A stretch of 64,000 nt of DNA from DATATV01 sp035551355 (GCA_035551355.1 DASZNF010000060.1:88334-152333); one strand, 5' to 3'. Positions 33,993 through 42,624 are shown, numbered from the stretch's first letter. Made by a program: numbers and translations. The notes: generated by a model not told the origin, from the sequence alone.

Positions 33993-34403
33993 GTGTCTGA
34001 GCGCACTCTGGTGCTGGTCAAGCCCGACGGCGTCCGCCGCGGTCTGGTCGGCGAGGTCATCTCGCGCATCGAGCGCAAGGGCCTGACCCTGGCCGCGCTG
34101 GAGCTGCGGACCGTGGACAAGTCCCTGGCCGAGCAGCACTACGCCGAGCACGACGGCAAGCCGTTCTTCGGCGACCTGGTCGAGTTCATCACCGGCGGCC
34201 CGGTGGCCGCGATGGTCATCGAGGGCCCGCGCGCGATCACCGCGTTCCGCCAGCTGGCCGGTGGCACCGACCCGGTGGACAAGGCCACCCCGGGCACCAT
34301 CCGCGGCGACTTCGGCCTTGAGGTGCAGTTCAATCTGGTGCACGGCTCGGACTCGCCGGAGTCCTCGGCCCGCGAGATCAAGCTCTGGTTCCCCAGCCTC
34401 TGA
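33993..34403 (+). CDS. ndk: Nucleoside diphosphate kinase
   Basis: NDK balances nucleoside triphosphate pools by a phosphohistidine ping-pong reaction. The 136-residue protein has standard length. The active-site histidine is in NLVHGSDSPESSAREIKLWF (H117) and the nucleotide-binding start is RTLVLVKPDGVRRGLVGEVI. GTG 33993 lies 11 bases after AAGGAG, a slightly long spacing. The position after folC and DUF4233 is the conserved actinobacterial one. Confidence 0.97.
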   Translation: MSERTLVLVKPDGVRRGLVGEVISRIERKGLTLAALELRTVDKSLAEQHYAEHDGKPFFGDLVEFITGGPVAAMVIEGPRAITAFRQLAGGTDPVDKATPGTIRGDFGLEVQFNLVHGSDSPESSAREIKLWFPSL

Positions 34404-34472
34404 GCTGATTCGAACCACCTCACCCCCGCAACCGGCCGCCGTCCAGGTTCGACCGAGCCGGGAAAAACTCGG

Positions 34473-34502
34473 CTGAAATGTGTCGGGTGATCCGGATACC
34501 GT
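34473..34502 (+). promoter_or_regulatory. Promoter of the ABC exporter operon, leaderless start
   Basis: CTGAAA (34473-34478), an 18-base spacer and TACCGT (34497-34502) form a plausible promoter whose start point would fall at GTG 34510, 7 bases after the -10. Neither this GTG nor the earlier in-frame GTG at 34480 has a ribosome site, so a leaderless start at 34510 is preferred. Confidence 0.45.
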
Positions 34503-34509
34503 CGGGACC

Positions 34510-35454
34510 GTGACGGTGACAGCGCAGACCAGCCCGGCCCCGGTGACGGCGACCGGGCTGGTCAAACGGTTCGGCGAGTTCACCGCGGTGGCCGGGATCG
34601 ACGTGGATGTGCGGCCCGGCGAGGCGTTCGGATTCCTCGGCCCCAACGGCGCGGGCAAGTCCTCCACCATGCGGATGGTGGCCTGCGTGTCCCCGCGCTC
34701 CGGCGGCGAGCTGCGGGTGCTGGGCATGGACCCGGACGTGGACGGCCCGAAGATCCGGGCCCGGATCGGCGTGGTCCCACAGGCCGACATCCTGGACAAC
34801 GAGCTCACCGTCCGGCAGAACCTGCAGGTCTACGGCCGCTATTTCGGACTGTCCAAGTCCCACGTCCGGGCCAAGGCGACCGAGCTGCTGGAGTTCACGC
34901 AGCTCACCGAGCGGGCCGACGACGAGGTGGATCCGCTCTCCGGTGGTATGAAGCGCCGGCTGACCATCGCCCGCTCGCTGGTCAACGATCCGGAGCTGCT
35001 GCTGCTGGACGAGCCGACCACCGGACTGGACCCGCAGGCCCGGCATCTGTTGTGGGACCGGTTGTTCCGGCTCAAGCAGACCGGCGTCACGCTGATCATC
35101 ACCACGCACTACATGGACGAGGCGGAGCAACTCTGCGACCGGCTGGTGGTGATGGACGGCGGCAAGATCGTTGCCGGGGGCACGCCGAGCCAGCTGATCG
35201 CGAACCACTCCAGCCGCGAGGTGCTGGAGCTGCGGTTCGCCCCGGGCGAGCACGAGCAGATCGCCGAGAAGGTCGGCGATCTGGCCGACCGGGTGGAAAC
35301 CCTGCCCGACCGGCTACTGCTCTACACCGCCGACGGCGAGGGCGCGCTGGCCGCGGCGCACCAGCGCGGCATCACGCCCCGGTCCAGCCTGGTCCGGCGC
35401 AGCACCCTTGAGGACGTGTTCCTGCGCCTCACCGGCCGGAGCCTGGTCGAGTGA
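34510..35454 (+). CDS. ABC-2 type exporter, ATP-binding subunit
   Basis: This 314-residue ATPase of a DrrA/NodI-like ABC-2 exporter has Walker A GPNGAGKS (G44-S51), the signature LSGGMKRRL (about 144), Walker B LLLLDEPTTGLDPQ and the switch histidine in ITTHYMDEAEQLCD. The C-terminal 80 residues form the extra domain common in DrrA/NodI-type proteins, ending TLEDVFLRLTGRSLVE. The next gene starts within its stop (TGATG). With two permeases downstream it likely exports a lipid, polymer or drug; the cargo cannot be told from sequence. Confidence 0.92.
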   Translation: MTVTAQTSPAPVTATGLVKRFGEFTAVAGIDVDVRPGEAFGFLGPNGAGKSSTMRMVACVSPRSGGELRVLGMDPDVDGPKIRARIGVVPQADILDNELTVRQNLQVYGRYFGLSKSHVRAKATELLEFTQLTERADDEVDPLSGGMKRRLTIARSLVNDPELLLLDEPTTGLDPQARHLLWDRLFRLKQTGVTLIITTHYMDEAEQLCDRLVVMDGGKIVAGGTPSQLIANHSSREVLELRFAPGEHEQIAEKVGDLADRVETLPDRLLLYTADGEGALAAAHQRGITPRSSLVRRSTLEDVFLRLTGRSLVE

Positions 35455-36272
35455 TGGCCGCCGAGATCATCGCTCCCCGCTCCACCGGCCGGGCCCTCGG
35501 GCCGGTGCGCTCCACCATGCTCGTGGTGGCGGGCCACTGGGCCTGGTACCGGCGCAACTGGACGGCCACCGCGATCTCCAGCGTCGCCCTGCCGGTGCTC
35601 TACCTGCTGGCCATGGGGCTCGGGTTCGGCTCCCAGGTCCGCTCCACCGCGGCGCTGGGCGGGCACAGCTACCTGACCTACATCGCCCCCGCGCTGATGG
35701 CCGTCGCCGCGGTGCAGAACGCCGCGGGCGAGGGGACCTTCCCGGTGCTGGGCGCGTTCAAGTGGCACAAGACCTACTTCGGCGTCACCGCAACGCCGAT
35801 CACCCCCGACCAGGTGGTGGCCGGGCAGTTCGTGTGGATGGCGCTGCGCATGCTGGCCTCCGGCGCGGTCTACCTGATCATCGCCGTGGCCATCGGCGCC
35901 ATCACCAGCCCGCTGGCCATCGTGTCGCTGTTCTTCTCGGTGCTGTGCGGGATGGCCTTCGCCGCGCCGGTGGTCGCCTACGCGGCCACGGTGGTGACCG
36001 AGGGCAACGGGTTCAACGTGATCTTCCGGTTCATCGTGGTGCCCATGACCCTGTTCTCCGGCACCATGTTCCCGGTCAGCCAGCTGCCGGTGTGGATCCA
36101 GCCGCTGGCCTGGATCACCCCGTTGTGGCACGGCACCGAGCTGGCTCGGGGGATTGCCTTGGGAGACCTGGGTTTCTGGGCCGCGATCGGGCACATTCTG
36201 TTCCTGGTGGCCATGTTCGCGGTCGGCGCGGCGATCGCGCGGGTCAAGTTCCGCAACCGGTTGACGAGTTAG
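35454..36272 (+). CDS. ABC-2 type exporter permease (first)
   Basis: This 272-residue membrane protein has six hydrophobic helices of the ABC2_membrane type. The family features are YLTYIAPALMAVAAVQNAAGEGTFPVLGAFKWHKTYFGVTATPITPDQVVAG (the coupling region, split here by many short motifs), MTLFSGTMFPVSQLPVWIQPLAWITPLWHGTELAR and a short basic C-terminus. The ATG 35454 overlaps the ATPase stop by one base; a GTG three bases earlier is also possible. It is similar in layout to the second permease downstream, so the exporter probably works as a heterodimer. Confidence 0.9.
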   Translation: MAAEIIAPRSTGRALGPVRSTMLVVAGHWAWYRRNWTATAISSVALPVLYLLAMGLGFGSQVRSTAALGGHSYLTYIAPALMAVAAVQNAAGEGTFPVLGAFKWHKTYFGVTATPITPDQVVAGQFVWMALRMLASGAVYLIIAVAIGAITSPLAIVSLFFSVLCGMAFAAPVVAYAATVVTEGNGFNVIFRFIVVPMTLFSGTMFPVSQLPVWIQPLAWITPLWHGTELARGIALGDLGFWAAIGHILFLVAMFAVGAAIARVKFRNRLTS

Positions 36273-36280
36273 GACACGCG

Positions 36281-37138
36281 ATGGCCTCCGACACCATGGT
36301 CGGAACGGACTCACCCACCGGCGTCACCCGGTCCGGGGTCGGCATGCTGCTGCGGGTGCTGCCCGCCGGCCTGTACGTGGGCCGGGCCCGGATGGTGGTG
36401 TACCGCTCGCTGCTGGTCAACCGGCGCATGTGGCTGACCGTCGTGTCCGGCTTCTTCGAGCCGTTGTTCTACCTGGTTGCCCTGGGCCTCGGCTTTTCCA
36501 AGCTGGTCAGCCAGGTGACCGGGCCGGGCGGCGAGCCGATCAGCTACGTCGCGTTCGTCGCGCCCGCGCTGCTGGCTTCCTCGGCCATGAACGGCGCGGT
36601 CTACGACGCCACCTTCAACGTCTTCCACAAACTGCGCTACGCCAAGATCTACGACACCATGCTGGCCACCCCGCTGGGCCCGGCCGACGTGGCCATCGGC
36701 GAGGTCAGTTGGGCGCTGCTGCGCGGCGGCCTGTACTCGGCCGCCTTCCTGGTGGTGATGGCCGCGCTCGGGCTGATCACCTCGCCGTGGGCGATCCTGG
36801 CATTGCCGGCCGCGCTGCTGATCGCGTTGGCCTTCGCCGCGCTGGGCATGGCCGCCACCACGTTCATGCGCTCCTGGCAGGATTTCGACCTGGTGCAGCT
36901 GGCGATTCTGCCGATGTTCTTCTTCTCCACCACGTTCTACCCGATCACCGTGTACCCGGGCTGGCTGCGGAAAGTGGTGGAATGCCTGCCGCTCTACCAT
37001 GGGGTCGCGCTGCTGCGGGAACTCGCCACCGGCTACGTCGGCTGGGGCGCGCTGGGCCACGTGGCCTACTTCGCGGTGATGACCGCGATCGGCGGCGTCA
37101 TCGCGGTCCGACGGCTGAAAATGTTGCTGCTCAAGTAA
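36281..37138 (+). CDS. ABC-2 type exporter permease (second)
   Basis: This 285-residue permease is paralogous in layout to the preceding one: a cytosolic N-terminal helix with RARMVVYRSLLVNRRMW, six membrane helices, KIYDTMLATPLGPADVAIGE in the coupling region and FFFSTTFYPITVYPGWLRKVVECLPLYHG before the last helices. ATG 36281 begins 8 bases after the preceding stop. Its stop codon lies at the first copy of a 19-base tandem duplication. It faces the convergent chitinase gene across a gap of about 95 bases. Confidence 0.9.
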   Translation: MASDTMVGTDSPTGVTRSGVGMLLRVLPAGLYVGRARMVVYRSLLVNRRMWLTVVSGFFEPLFYLVALGLGFSKLVSQVTGPGGEPISYVAFVAPALLASSAMNGAVYDATFNVFHKLRYAKIYDTMLATPLGPADVAIGEVSWALLRGGLYSAAFLVVMAALGLITSPWAILALPAALLIALAFAALGMAATTFMRSWQDFDLVQLAILPMFFFSTTFYPITVYPGWLRKVVECLPLYHGVALLRELATGYVGWGALGHVAYFAVMTAIGGVIAVRRLKMLLLK

Positions 37139-37169
37139 AATCTCAGGTAACAAGTAAAATCTCAGGTAA
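37132..37169 (+). repeat. 19-bp perfect tandem duplication at the end of the permease gene
   Basis: The unit caagtaaaatctcaggtaa occurs twice without spacing (37132-37150 and 37151-37169). The first copy contains the last lysine codon and the TAA stop of the permease gene. The unit is AT-rich compared with its surroundings. Another 19-bp tandem duplication of different sequence lies at 49941. Confidence 0.9.
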
Positions 37170-37174
37170 GCGGG

Positions 37175-37218
37175 CGTGGGTGCCGCGCCCGGCTCACGCA
37201 CCGGTCGCGACACCCACG
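37175..37218. terminator. Possible hairpin between convergent permease and chitinase genes
   Basis: CGTGGGTG (37175-37182) pairs with CACCCACG (37211-37218) around a 28-base GC-rich loop that can fold further. The position between two convergent stops suits a shared terminator, but the stem is short for its loop. Confidence 0.4.
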
Positions 37219-37233
37219 GTGACCGCACAGCGA

Positions 37234-38484
37234 CTAACAGGCGCCGCTGTCGGTCCAGGCACCCGAAGCGCCGCCGGGCACCTCGTTGTAGCTCCACTGG
37301 TTGGCCGTCCAGGTGTGGCCGTTGTAGGTGACCGTGTCCCCGGACGAGTAACTCTTGCTGGCATCCCACGCCGCGGCCGAGCAGGTCGTGGAGCCACCGC
37401 CGCCGCCACCGGTGGTGGTCGTCGTGGTGGTGGTCGTGGTGGTGCCGCCGCCGGACGGCGGGGTGGCGCCGCCGAACTGCGCGGTGTACTTGGTGAAATC
37501 CCAGCTGCCCTGGGTCACGCTGCTGCACACGCCGGAGGTGGTGCCGTTGTTGTCCGGCGGGGTGCACTGCCGGTCGCGGTTGACCGACCAGAAGGTGAAG
37601 CGGGACAAGCCGTTGCTGGTCGCGTAGTTCAGCACGGTCTGGAAGTCGGCCTGGTAGAACATTTCGCCGCTGTCCGAGCGTCCGTTCATGCCGGAGAAGC
37701 CCTCATGGGCGAACGCGGTGGCCGAGTCCCAGCCGAAGGTGTTCTCCAGCAGGGTGTGGAAGGAGTCCAGCGCGGCGGTCTGACTGGCCGCCCCGTTGAA
37801 TCCGCCGTCGAAGGGCATGATGGAGAAGTTGTTCGGGGTGAAGCCGAGGCTCTTGGCCGTGTTGAGCACGTTCTGGCCGAAGTAGCCGGTGCCGGAGGTG
37901 GTGCCGGCCGTGGTGATCGAGACGTAGAGCCCCGGGTTGTTCTTCTGCAGGATCTGCGCCGCGCCGACCTCGTAGTTGATGTCGGTGGTGTTCTCGTACT
38001 CGGGCTCTTCGAGGTCGAAGTCGACCGCCTTGAGCGAGTACTTGTCGATCACCGCCTGCTCGGCCGCCGCGGTGGCCGCGGCCGAACCGCAGACCTGGCC
38101 CAGCTTGGTGCCGCCGTAACCGCCGAAGGACACCGACACGTCCCCGCCCGCGGACCGGACACTGTTGATCATGTTGCCGACGGTCGTGTCCGAGGAGACG
38201 GCCGAGGTGCCGCCCCAGGCGGCGTTGCAGCCGCCGTCGGAGAGCACGAAGGCTAATTCGAAGGTCTTCTGTCCGGTCGCGGACATCACCGTGGGCAGGT
38301 CCGGGGGATTGTTGTCCAGCGGCATCACGTAGGCGGCGGCGCCGTACCAGTTCGAGCTCAGCGCCGCGTTCATGATTCCGTTCGGGCCGGACGTCGCCGC
38401 GCTTCCGTTGGCGGCCAGCGCGATCGTCGTGCCGGCGGCCAACATCGCCGCGGCGGCCGCGACGATTGTTGTTGATCTACGCAC
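37234..38484 (-). CDS. Secreted chitinase, GH18 with C-terminal CBM5/12
   Basis: This 416-residue secreted enzyme starts with a signal peptide (RRSTTIVAAAAAMLAAGTTIALAANG). A GH18 domain (about 38-335) contains the catalytic stretch AVDFDLEEPE, whose final glutamate (LE) is the proton donor. The canonical DxxDxDxE lacks its first aspartate (lysine-alanine here), while the essential DxDxE is intact. A Gly/Thr linker (GGGTTTTTTTTTTTGGGGGG) leads to a chitin-binding CBM5/12 module of about 45 residues with WDASKSYSSGDTVTYNGHTW and paired terminal cysteines. GTG 38484 has AAGGAG 6 bases upstream. Two DasR-like repeats lie in its promoter, so N-acetylglucosamine-responsive control is expected. Confidence 0.9.
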   Translation of the reverse strand: MRRSTTIVAAAAAMLAAGTTIALAANGSAATSGPNGIMNAALSSNWYGAAAYVMPLDNNPPDLPTVMSATGQKTFELAFVLSDGGCNAAWGGTSAVSSDTTVGNMINSVRSAGGDVSVSFGGYGGTKLGQVCGSAAATAAAEQAVIDKYSLKAVDFDLEEPEYENTTDINYEVGAAQILQKNNPGLYVSITTAGTTSGTGYFGQNVLNTAKSLGFTPNNFSIMPFDGGFNGAASQTAALDSFHTLLENTFGWDSATAFAHEGFSGMNGRSDSGEMFYQADFQTVLNYATSNGLSRFTFWSVNRDRQCTPPDNNGTTSGVCSSVTQGSWDFTKYTAQFGGATPPSGGGTTTTTTTTTTTGGGGGGSTTCSAAAWDASKSYSSGDTVTYNGHTWTANQWSYNEVPGGASGAWTDSGAC

Positions 38485-38530
38485 GGGTTCTCCTTCTGGA
38501 GTCCAAATACCCTTGTCAGATACCTGAATG

Positions 38531-38572
38531 TGGCCTAGACCATTCGTACTGTCAAGAGTGTGGACTAGACCA
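38531..38572 (-). promoter_or_regulatory. Chitinase promoter with two DasR-like (dre) repeats
   Basis: TGGCCTAGACCA (38531-38542) and TGGACTAGACCA (38561-38572) each differ by one base from the dre core TGGTCTAGACCA. They lie exactly 30 bp apart as direct repeats. On the minus strand a consensus -35, TTGACA (38554-38549), stands between them, and the proximal repeat occupies the -35/-10 spacer. This matches the paired 12-bp repeats known at Streptomyces chitinase promoters. Confidence 0.75.
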
Positions 38573-38644
38573 ATGGGAGCGCTCCGTACCGGTGAGTAGG
38601 TCTGGTCCGCACCGGTCCGCACGGCTGGGCTGGAACCGGGCGAC

Positions 38645-38650
38645 TACCCT
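38645..38650 (+). promoter_or_regulatory. -10 box for a leaderless radical-SAM gene
   Basis: TACCCT (TANNNT) ends 7 bases before GTG 38658. That GTG begins the conserved part of the protein. Transcription may start at the codon itself, although GGGGCGG close upstream could also serve as a weak ribosome site. Confidence 0.35.
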
Positions 38651-38657
38651 GGGGCGG

Positions 38658-40625
38658 GTGTTCGCGGAATCCGTTTTTCCCAGGTTGGAGCCCCTGCTCC
38701 CGCAGGTGCGCAAGCCGGTGCAGTACATCGGTGGGGAGCTGAACGCCACCGTCAAGGACTTCTCCGCCGCCGATGTGCGGTGGTGCCTGATGTACCCGGA
38801 CGCCTACGAGGTCGGATTGCCTAACCAGGGCTTGATGATCCTCTATGAGATCCTTAATGAAATGCCCGGCGTTCTGGCCGAGCGCACCTACGCCGTATGG
38901 CCGGATCTGGAAGCGCTGATGCGCGAGCACCAGGTTCCGCAATTCACCGTTGACAGTCACCGCCCGGTGGGCGCGTTCGACGTGTTCGGCGTCAGTTTCG
39001 CCACCGAGCTGGGCTACACCAACCTGCTCACCGCGCTGGACCTGGCCGGTATGCCGCTGCGCAGCGCCGACCGCGCGGCCGACGCCGATACCCACTATCC
39101 ACTCGTGCTGGCCGGCGGCCACGCCGCGTTCAATCCGGAGCCCATCGCCGACTTCATCGACGCCGCCGTGCTCGGCGACGGCGAGGAGGCGGTCGGCCAG
39201 ATCAGCGAAATCGTGCGGGTCTGGAAGGCCGAGGGCTGCCCGGGCGGCCGGGACGAGCTGCTGCTGCGGCTGGCCGAGACCGGCGAGATCTACGTGCCCC
39301 GGTTCTACGACGTCAGCTACACGCCCGAGGGCATGCTCGACTCCGTGGCGCCCAACCGCGACCGGGTGCCCGCGCTGGTGGCCAAGCGCACCACCATGGA
39401 CCTGGACGACTGGCCCTACCCGAAGAAGCCGTTGGTGCCGCTGGCCGAAAGCGTGCACGAGCGGATGAGCGTGGAGATCTTCCGCGGTTGCACCCGGGGC
39501 TGCCGGTTCTGCCAGGCCGGGATGATCACCCGCCCGGTGCGGGAGCGCACGCCCGAAGGCATCGGCGCGATGGTCCAGCGGGGCCTGGAGGCCAGTGGCT
39601 TCGAGGAGGTCGGGCTGCTGTCGCTGTCCAGCGCCGACCACTCCGAGATCGGCGAGGTGGTCAAGGGCCTGGCCGACCGGTACGAGGGCACCAACACCGG
39701 CCTGAGTCTGCCCTCGACCCGGGTCGACGCGTTCAACGTGGACCTGGCCAACGAGCTGTCCCGCAACGGCCGCCGGTCCGGGCTGACCTTCGCCCCGGAG
39801 GGCGGCAGCGAGCGGATTCGCCGCGTCATCAACAAGATGGTGTCCGAGGAGGATCTGATCCGCACGGTCACCACCGCCTACGCCAACGGCTGGCGGCAGG
39901 TGAAGCTGTACTTCATGTGCGGCCTGCCAACGGAAACCGACGAGGACGTGCTGCAGATCGCCGGTATGGCCCAGGAAGTGATCCGGGCCGGCCGGAAGGC
40001 CAGTGGCCGCAACGATATCCGGGCCACCATCTCGATCGGCGGGTTCGTGCCCAAGCCGCACACCCCGTTCCAGTGGGCCGCGCAGTGCGATCCGGACACT
40101 GTGGACAGCCGGCTGAAGAAGCTGCGTGCGGCGGTCAACTCCGACCGCGGTATCGGCCGCAACATCGGCATGCGGTACCACGACGGAAAACCGTCCCTGG
40201 TCGAGGGATTGCTGTCCCGGGGCGACCGCCGGGTCGGGCACGTGATCGAGCGGGTCTGGCGGGAGGGCGGCCGGTTCGACGGCTGGACCGAGTACTTCTC
40301 CTTCCAGCGCTGGGTGGACGCGGCCGCGGCCGAACTCGCACCTTTCGGGGTGGACCTGGACTGGTACACCACCCGGGAGCGCGAGGGCACCGAAACCCTG
40401 CCCTGGGATCACCTGGATTCGGGGCTGGACAAGGAATGGCTGTGGGCCGACTGGCAGGATGCGTTGTCCGGTCAGGAACAGGACGACTGCCGGTGGACGC
40501 CGTGCTTCGACTGCGGGGTCTGCCCGAGCATGGGCACCGACATCCAGATCGGACCGAGCGGTCGTCCGCTGCTGCCGATTTCCCCGGTGGGCGTGGGAAC
40601 TCCGGTGGGTCAGCTCAAAGCGTGA
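38658..40625 (+). CDS. B12-binding radical SAM protein (TIGR03960 family)
   Basis: This 655-residue protein belongs to the TIGR03960-type radical SAM family. An N-terminal region (about 1-220) resembles B12-binding radical-SAM proteins (KPVQYIGGELNATVKDF, DVFGVSFATELGYTNLL, LVLAGGHAAFNPEP). The radical-SAM core has CxxxCxxC at C278, C282 and C285 (RGCTRGCRFCQAG). A C-terminal cysteine cluster (WTPCFDCGVC) follows. The reaction is unknown; RNA modification has been suggested by its constant place near rne and ribosomal genes, but that is inference. The partner DUF2344 protein, often fused or adjacent, is here separated by a divergent protease gene. I chose GTG 38658 because residues before it are not conserved-looking. 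Confidence 0.88.
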   Translation: MFAESVFPRLEPLLPQVRKPVQYIGGELNATVKDFSAADVRWCLMYPDAYEVGLPNQGLMILYEILNEMPGVLAERTYAVWPDLEALMREHQVPQFTVDSHRPVGAFDVFGVSFATELGYTNLLTALDLAGMPLRSADRAADADTHYPLVLAGGHAAFNPEPIADFIDAAVLGDGEEAVGQISEIVRVWKAEGCPGGRDELLLRLAETGEIYVPRFYDVSYTPEGMLDSVAPNRDRVPALVAKRTTMDLDDWPYPKKPLVPLAESVHERMSVEIFRGCTRGCRFCQAGMITRPVRERTPEGIGAMVQRGLEASGFEEVGLLSLSSADHSEIGEVVKGLADRYEGTNTGLSLPSTRVDAFNVDLANELSRNGRRSGLTFAPEGGSERIRRVINKMVSEEDLIRTVTTAYANGWRQVKLYFMCGLPTETDEDVLQIAGMAQEVIRAGRKASGRNDIRATISIGGFVPKPHTPFQWAAQCDPDTVDSRLKKLRAAVNSDRGIGRNIGMRYHDGKPSLVEGLLSRGDRRVGHVIERVWREGGRFDGWTEYFSFQRWVDAAAAELAPFGVDLDWYTTREREGTETLPWDHLDSGLDKEWLWADWQDALSGQEQDDCRWTPCFDCGVCPSMGTDIQIGPSGRPLLPISPVGVGTPVGQLKA

Positions 40626-40656
40626 GCGAAAAGCTAAGGCCTGAGCGGAAAAACGG

Positions 40657-42465
40657 TCACCAGGGACCGATCAGCGTCAGTGTGCGCTGGTCGGCTCCTT
40701 CGGTGGTGGCCGGTTCGGTGGTGCTCGGATCCGGCGTCGTGGTGCCGTCCTGGGACGAATCCGGAGTGGACGTCGACGGCGCGGAAGTGCCGGTGGGCGT
40801 GGGACCCGGCGTGGGAGCCGGCGTCGGCGTGGTGGACGGAGCGGCGTCCACGGTGGGCGTGACCGGCGAACCCAGCTGCGCGGCGACCGGACTGGTGGTG
40901 CCCGAACCGGTGCCGGACTGAGTGCTCGGACTGCTCGGCGCGGTGGGCAGGTTCTCGGTCACCGCGGCCAGTGCGTCCACCATGCCGTGTCCGTAGAAAC
41001 TGTTGTAGGAAACGGATCCCGTGCAGTACGCGTCCTGCACCCCGCTGCCGTTCAGGTCGTAGTCGGCCGGGCAGGACACCGCCTGTGCCTGTCCGGCCAG
41101 CAACCGGGTCAGAGTGCGCGGTGAGGAATGCGGATGGGTCGAGGCGAGCAGGGCGACCACTCCGGACACGTGTGGTGTGGCCATCGAGGTACCGCACGAT
41201 CCGGCGTACCCGTCGGGCACCGTCGATTCCACACAGGACTGTCCGGATGCGTTACGCTGCAACGGATCGCCGCCCGGCGCGGTGACGTCGATGGCGCCGA
41301 GGCCGTAGGAGCTGTAGCCGGCCTTGAGATCCTGCGCGCCGACCGCGGACACGGTGACCACCCCGGGCAGCCCGGCCGGCAGCATCGAGCAGTCCTCGCC
41401 GAGCGCGCGCTGGTCGCGATCGCCGGGGTCCACATTGTCCGGGCTCTGGTTGTCCTGGCCCGGATCGGTCAGATCCACACCCTGGTTGCCCGCGGCGGCG
41501 ACGTTCAGCACACCCCGGGAACTGGCGTAGGCGACCGCGCGGCGCACCGCCTCGTAGATCACGTTCTGGCCGGGCGTGTTCTTGCAGGTGAACACCCACG
41601 GGTCGATGTAGTAGCTGCTGTTGGTCACGGCCATGCCCTGGGCAGCCGCCCACATGAACCCGCAGACCGCCGCCTCCGGGTAGATGTAGCCCTCGTCGTT
41701 GACCACCTTCACCGAGGCCACCCGCACGCCCGGCGCGACCCCGGCCACCCCGGTGCCGTCATCGGCCGCGGCGATGATGCCGGCCACGTGCGTGCCGTGG
41801 GCCGAACTGGTCGGCTCCCAGGCCGCGGGCGTGGTGTCCGGCTTGCCGGTCAGGCACCCGGCCGAGGCCTGCGGGTCCAGTTCCTTGGTCAGCTGCGGGT
41901 GGTTGGCGTCGATGCCCGAGTCCAGCACGCCGACCACCACGTTCGAGGAGCCCTCGTTGATCCGGTGCGCCTGCTGGGCGTGGATGAGGTCCATGTCCCA
42001 CTGCTGGGAGGTGTGGTTGGCCGAGGCGACCGAGGTCGGGTCGGTGGTGTTGCCCACCGCGTCGCTGCCGGGCAGTTCGTCGGCTTTGTGCTCGGTGCCC
42101 GGACTGGTGTCGGTGTCGTTGTACGCCTCGGCCTGCGCGCTGTAAGCGCGAGTGGGGCCGATCCGGGCGTTGAAGGTGGGATCCGAGGAGGTGGCCACCG
42201 CGACCGCGATCTGCGGGTAGTAGACGGTGGTGATGCCACAGTCGCCGGTGATCTGCTGGTCCGCGCTCGCGGCCGAGGTGCCCGGGTTGAACACCACCAG
42301 GTAGCGCAGGGTGGGACCACCCTGTACACAGGAAGCACTGGCCGCCGCCGGTGTCGTGGCCGGCTGGCCGGTGTCCGCGTAGGCGAGCGGAGTCATCACG
42401 AGGCAGCCTGTCGCCAGCAGCGCGGTGCACACGGAAACCGCCCTCGCTCGGCGGAGCAGAGGCAC
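40657..42465 (-). CDS. Secreted subtilisin-like serine protease (S8)
   Basis: This 602-residue secreted protease has a basic start (PLLRRARAV), a hydrophobic signal core and a likely cleavage after AYA (about 30). A propeptide-like stretch leads to the S8 domain with the catalytic triad: D182 in VVVGVLDSGID, H223 in SSAHGTHVAG and S427 in GTSMATPHVSG. The C-terminal 90 residues are a Ser/Thr/Pro-rich tail (PTPAPTPGPTPTGTSAPSTS) typical of cell-wall-spanning regions, ending LTLIGPW without a membrane helix. This differs from membrane-anchored mycosins. GTG 42465 has GGAGG 7 bases upstream. The gene sits, oppositely oriented, between the radical SAM gene and its usual DUF2344 partner. Confidence 0.9.
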   Translation of the reverse strand: MPLLRRARAVSVCTALLATGCLVMTPLAYADTGQPATTPAAASASCVQGGPTLRYLVVFNPGTSAASADQQITGDCGITTVYYPQIAVAVATSSDPTFNARIGPTRAYSAQAEAYNDTDTSPGTEHKADELPGSDAVGNTTDPTSVASANHTSQQWDMDLIHAQQAHRINEGSSNVVVGVLDSGIDANHPQLTKELDPQASAGCLTGKPDTTPAAWEPTSSAHGTHVAGIIAAADDGTGVAGVAPGVRVASVKVVNDEGYIYPEAAVCGFMWAAAQGMAVTNSSYYIDPWVFTCKNTPGQNVIYEAVRRAVAYASSRGVLNVAAAGNQGVDLTDPGQDNQSPDNVDPGDRDQRALGEDCSMLPAGLPGVVTVSAVGAQDLKAGYSSYGLGAIDVTAPGGDPLQRNASGQSCVESTVPDGYAGSCGTSMATPHVSGVVALLASTHPHSSPRTLTRLLAGQAQAVSCPADYDLNGSGVQDAYCTGSVSYNSFYGHGMVDALAAVTENLPTAPSSPSTQSGTGSGTTSPVAAQLGSPVTPTVDAAPSTTPTPAPTPGPTPTGTSAPSTSTPDSSQDGTTTPDPSTTEPATTEGADQRTLTLIGPW

Positions 42466-42487
42466 CAGGGACCTCCATAGGTGGGCA

Positions 42488-42563
42488 GGACAAGCCTCGG
42501 GGATGCTTGTCCATTCAAGCGGGACGGTAGCCAGCATGCACCGCCCGAGACAAGTTTGTCGGG
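42488..42563. promoter_or_regulatory. Repeated GACAAG palindromes in the divergent protease/DUF2344 promoter region
   Basis: GGACAAGC-N9-GCTTGTCC (42488-42512) is a perfect 8-bp inverted repeat. GACAAGTTTGTC (42549-42560) is a second palindrome using the same half-site, and it can extend to CCCGA/TCGGG with a bulge. They occupy the 160-base gap between the protease start and the DUF2344 gene and look like operators for an unknown regulator. Confidence 0.45.
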
Positions 42564-42624
42564 CGAATGCCACCCACGGGTACCGTCCGATCAGCCAGAT
42601 GCCAGCTTTCGGGAAGGGGCAGCA

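Noticed and set aside
40657..42465. Mycosin of a type VII secretion system
   Set aside because: The protease lacks the C-terminal membrane helix of mycosins, and no ecc or esx genes are adjacent. A secreted S8 protease is the safer call.
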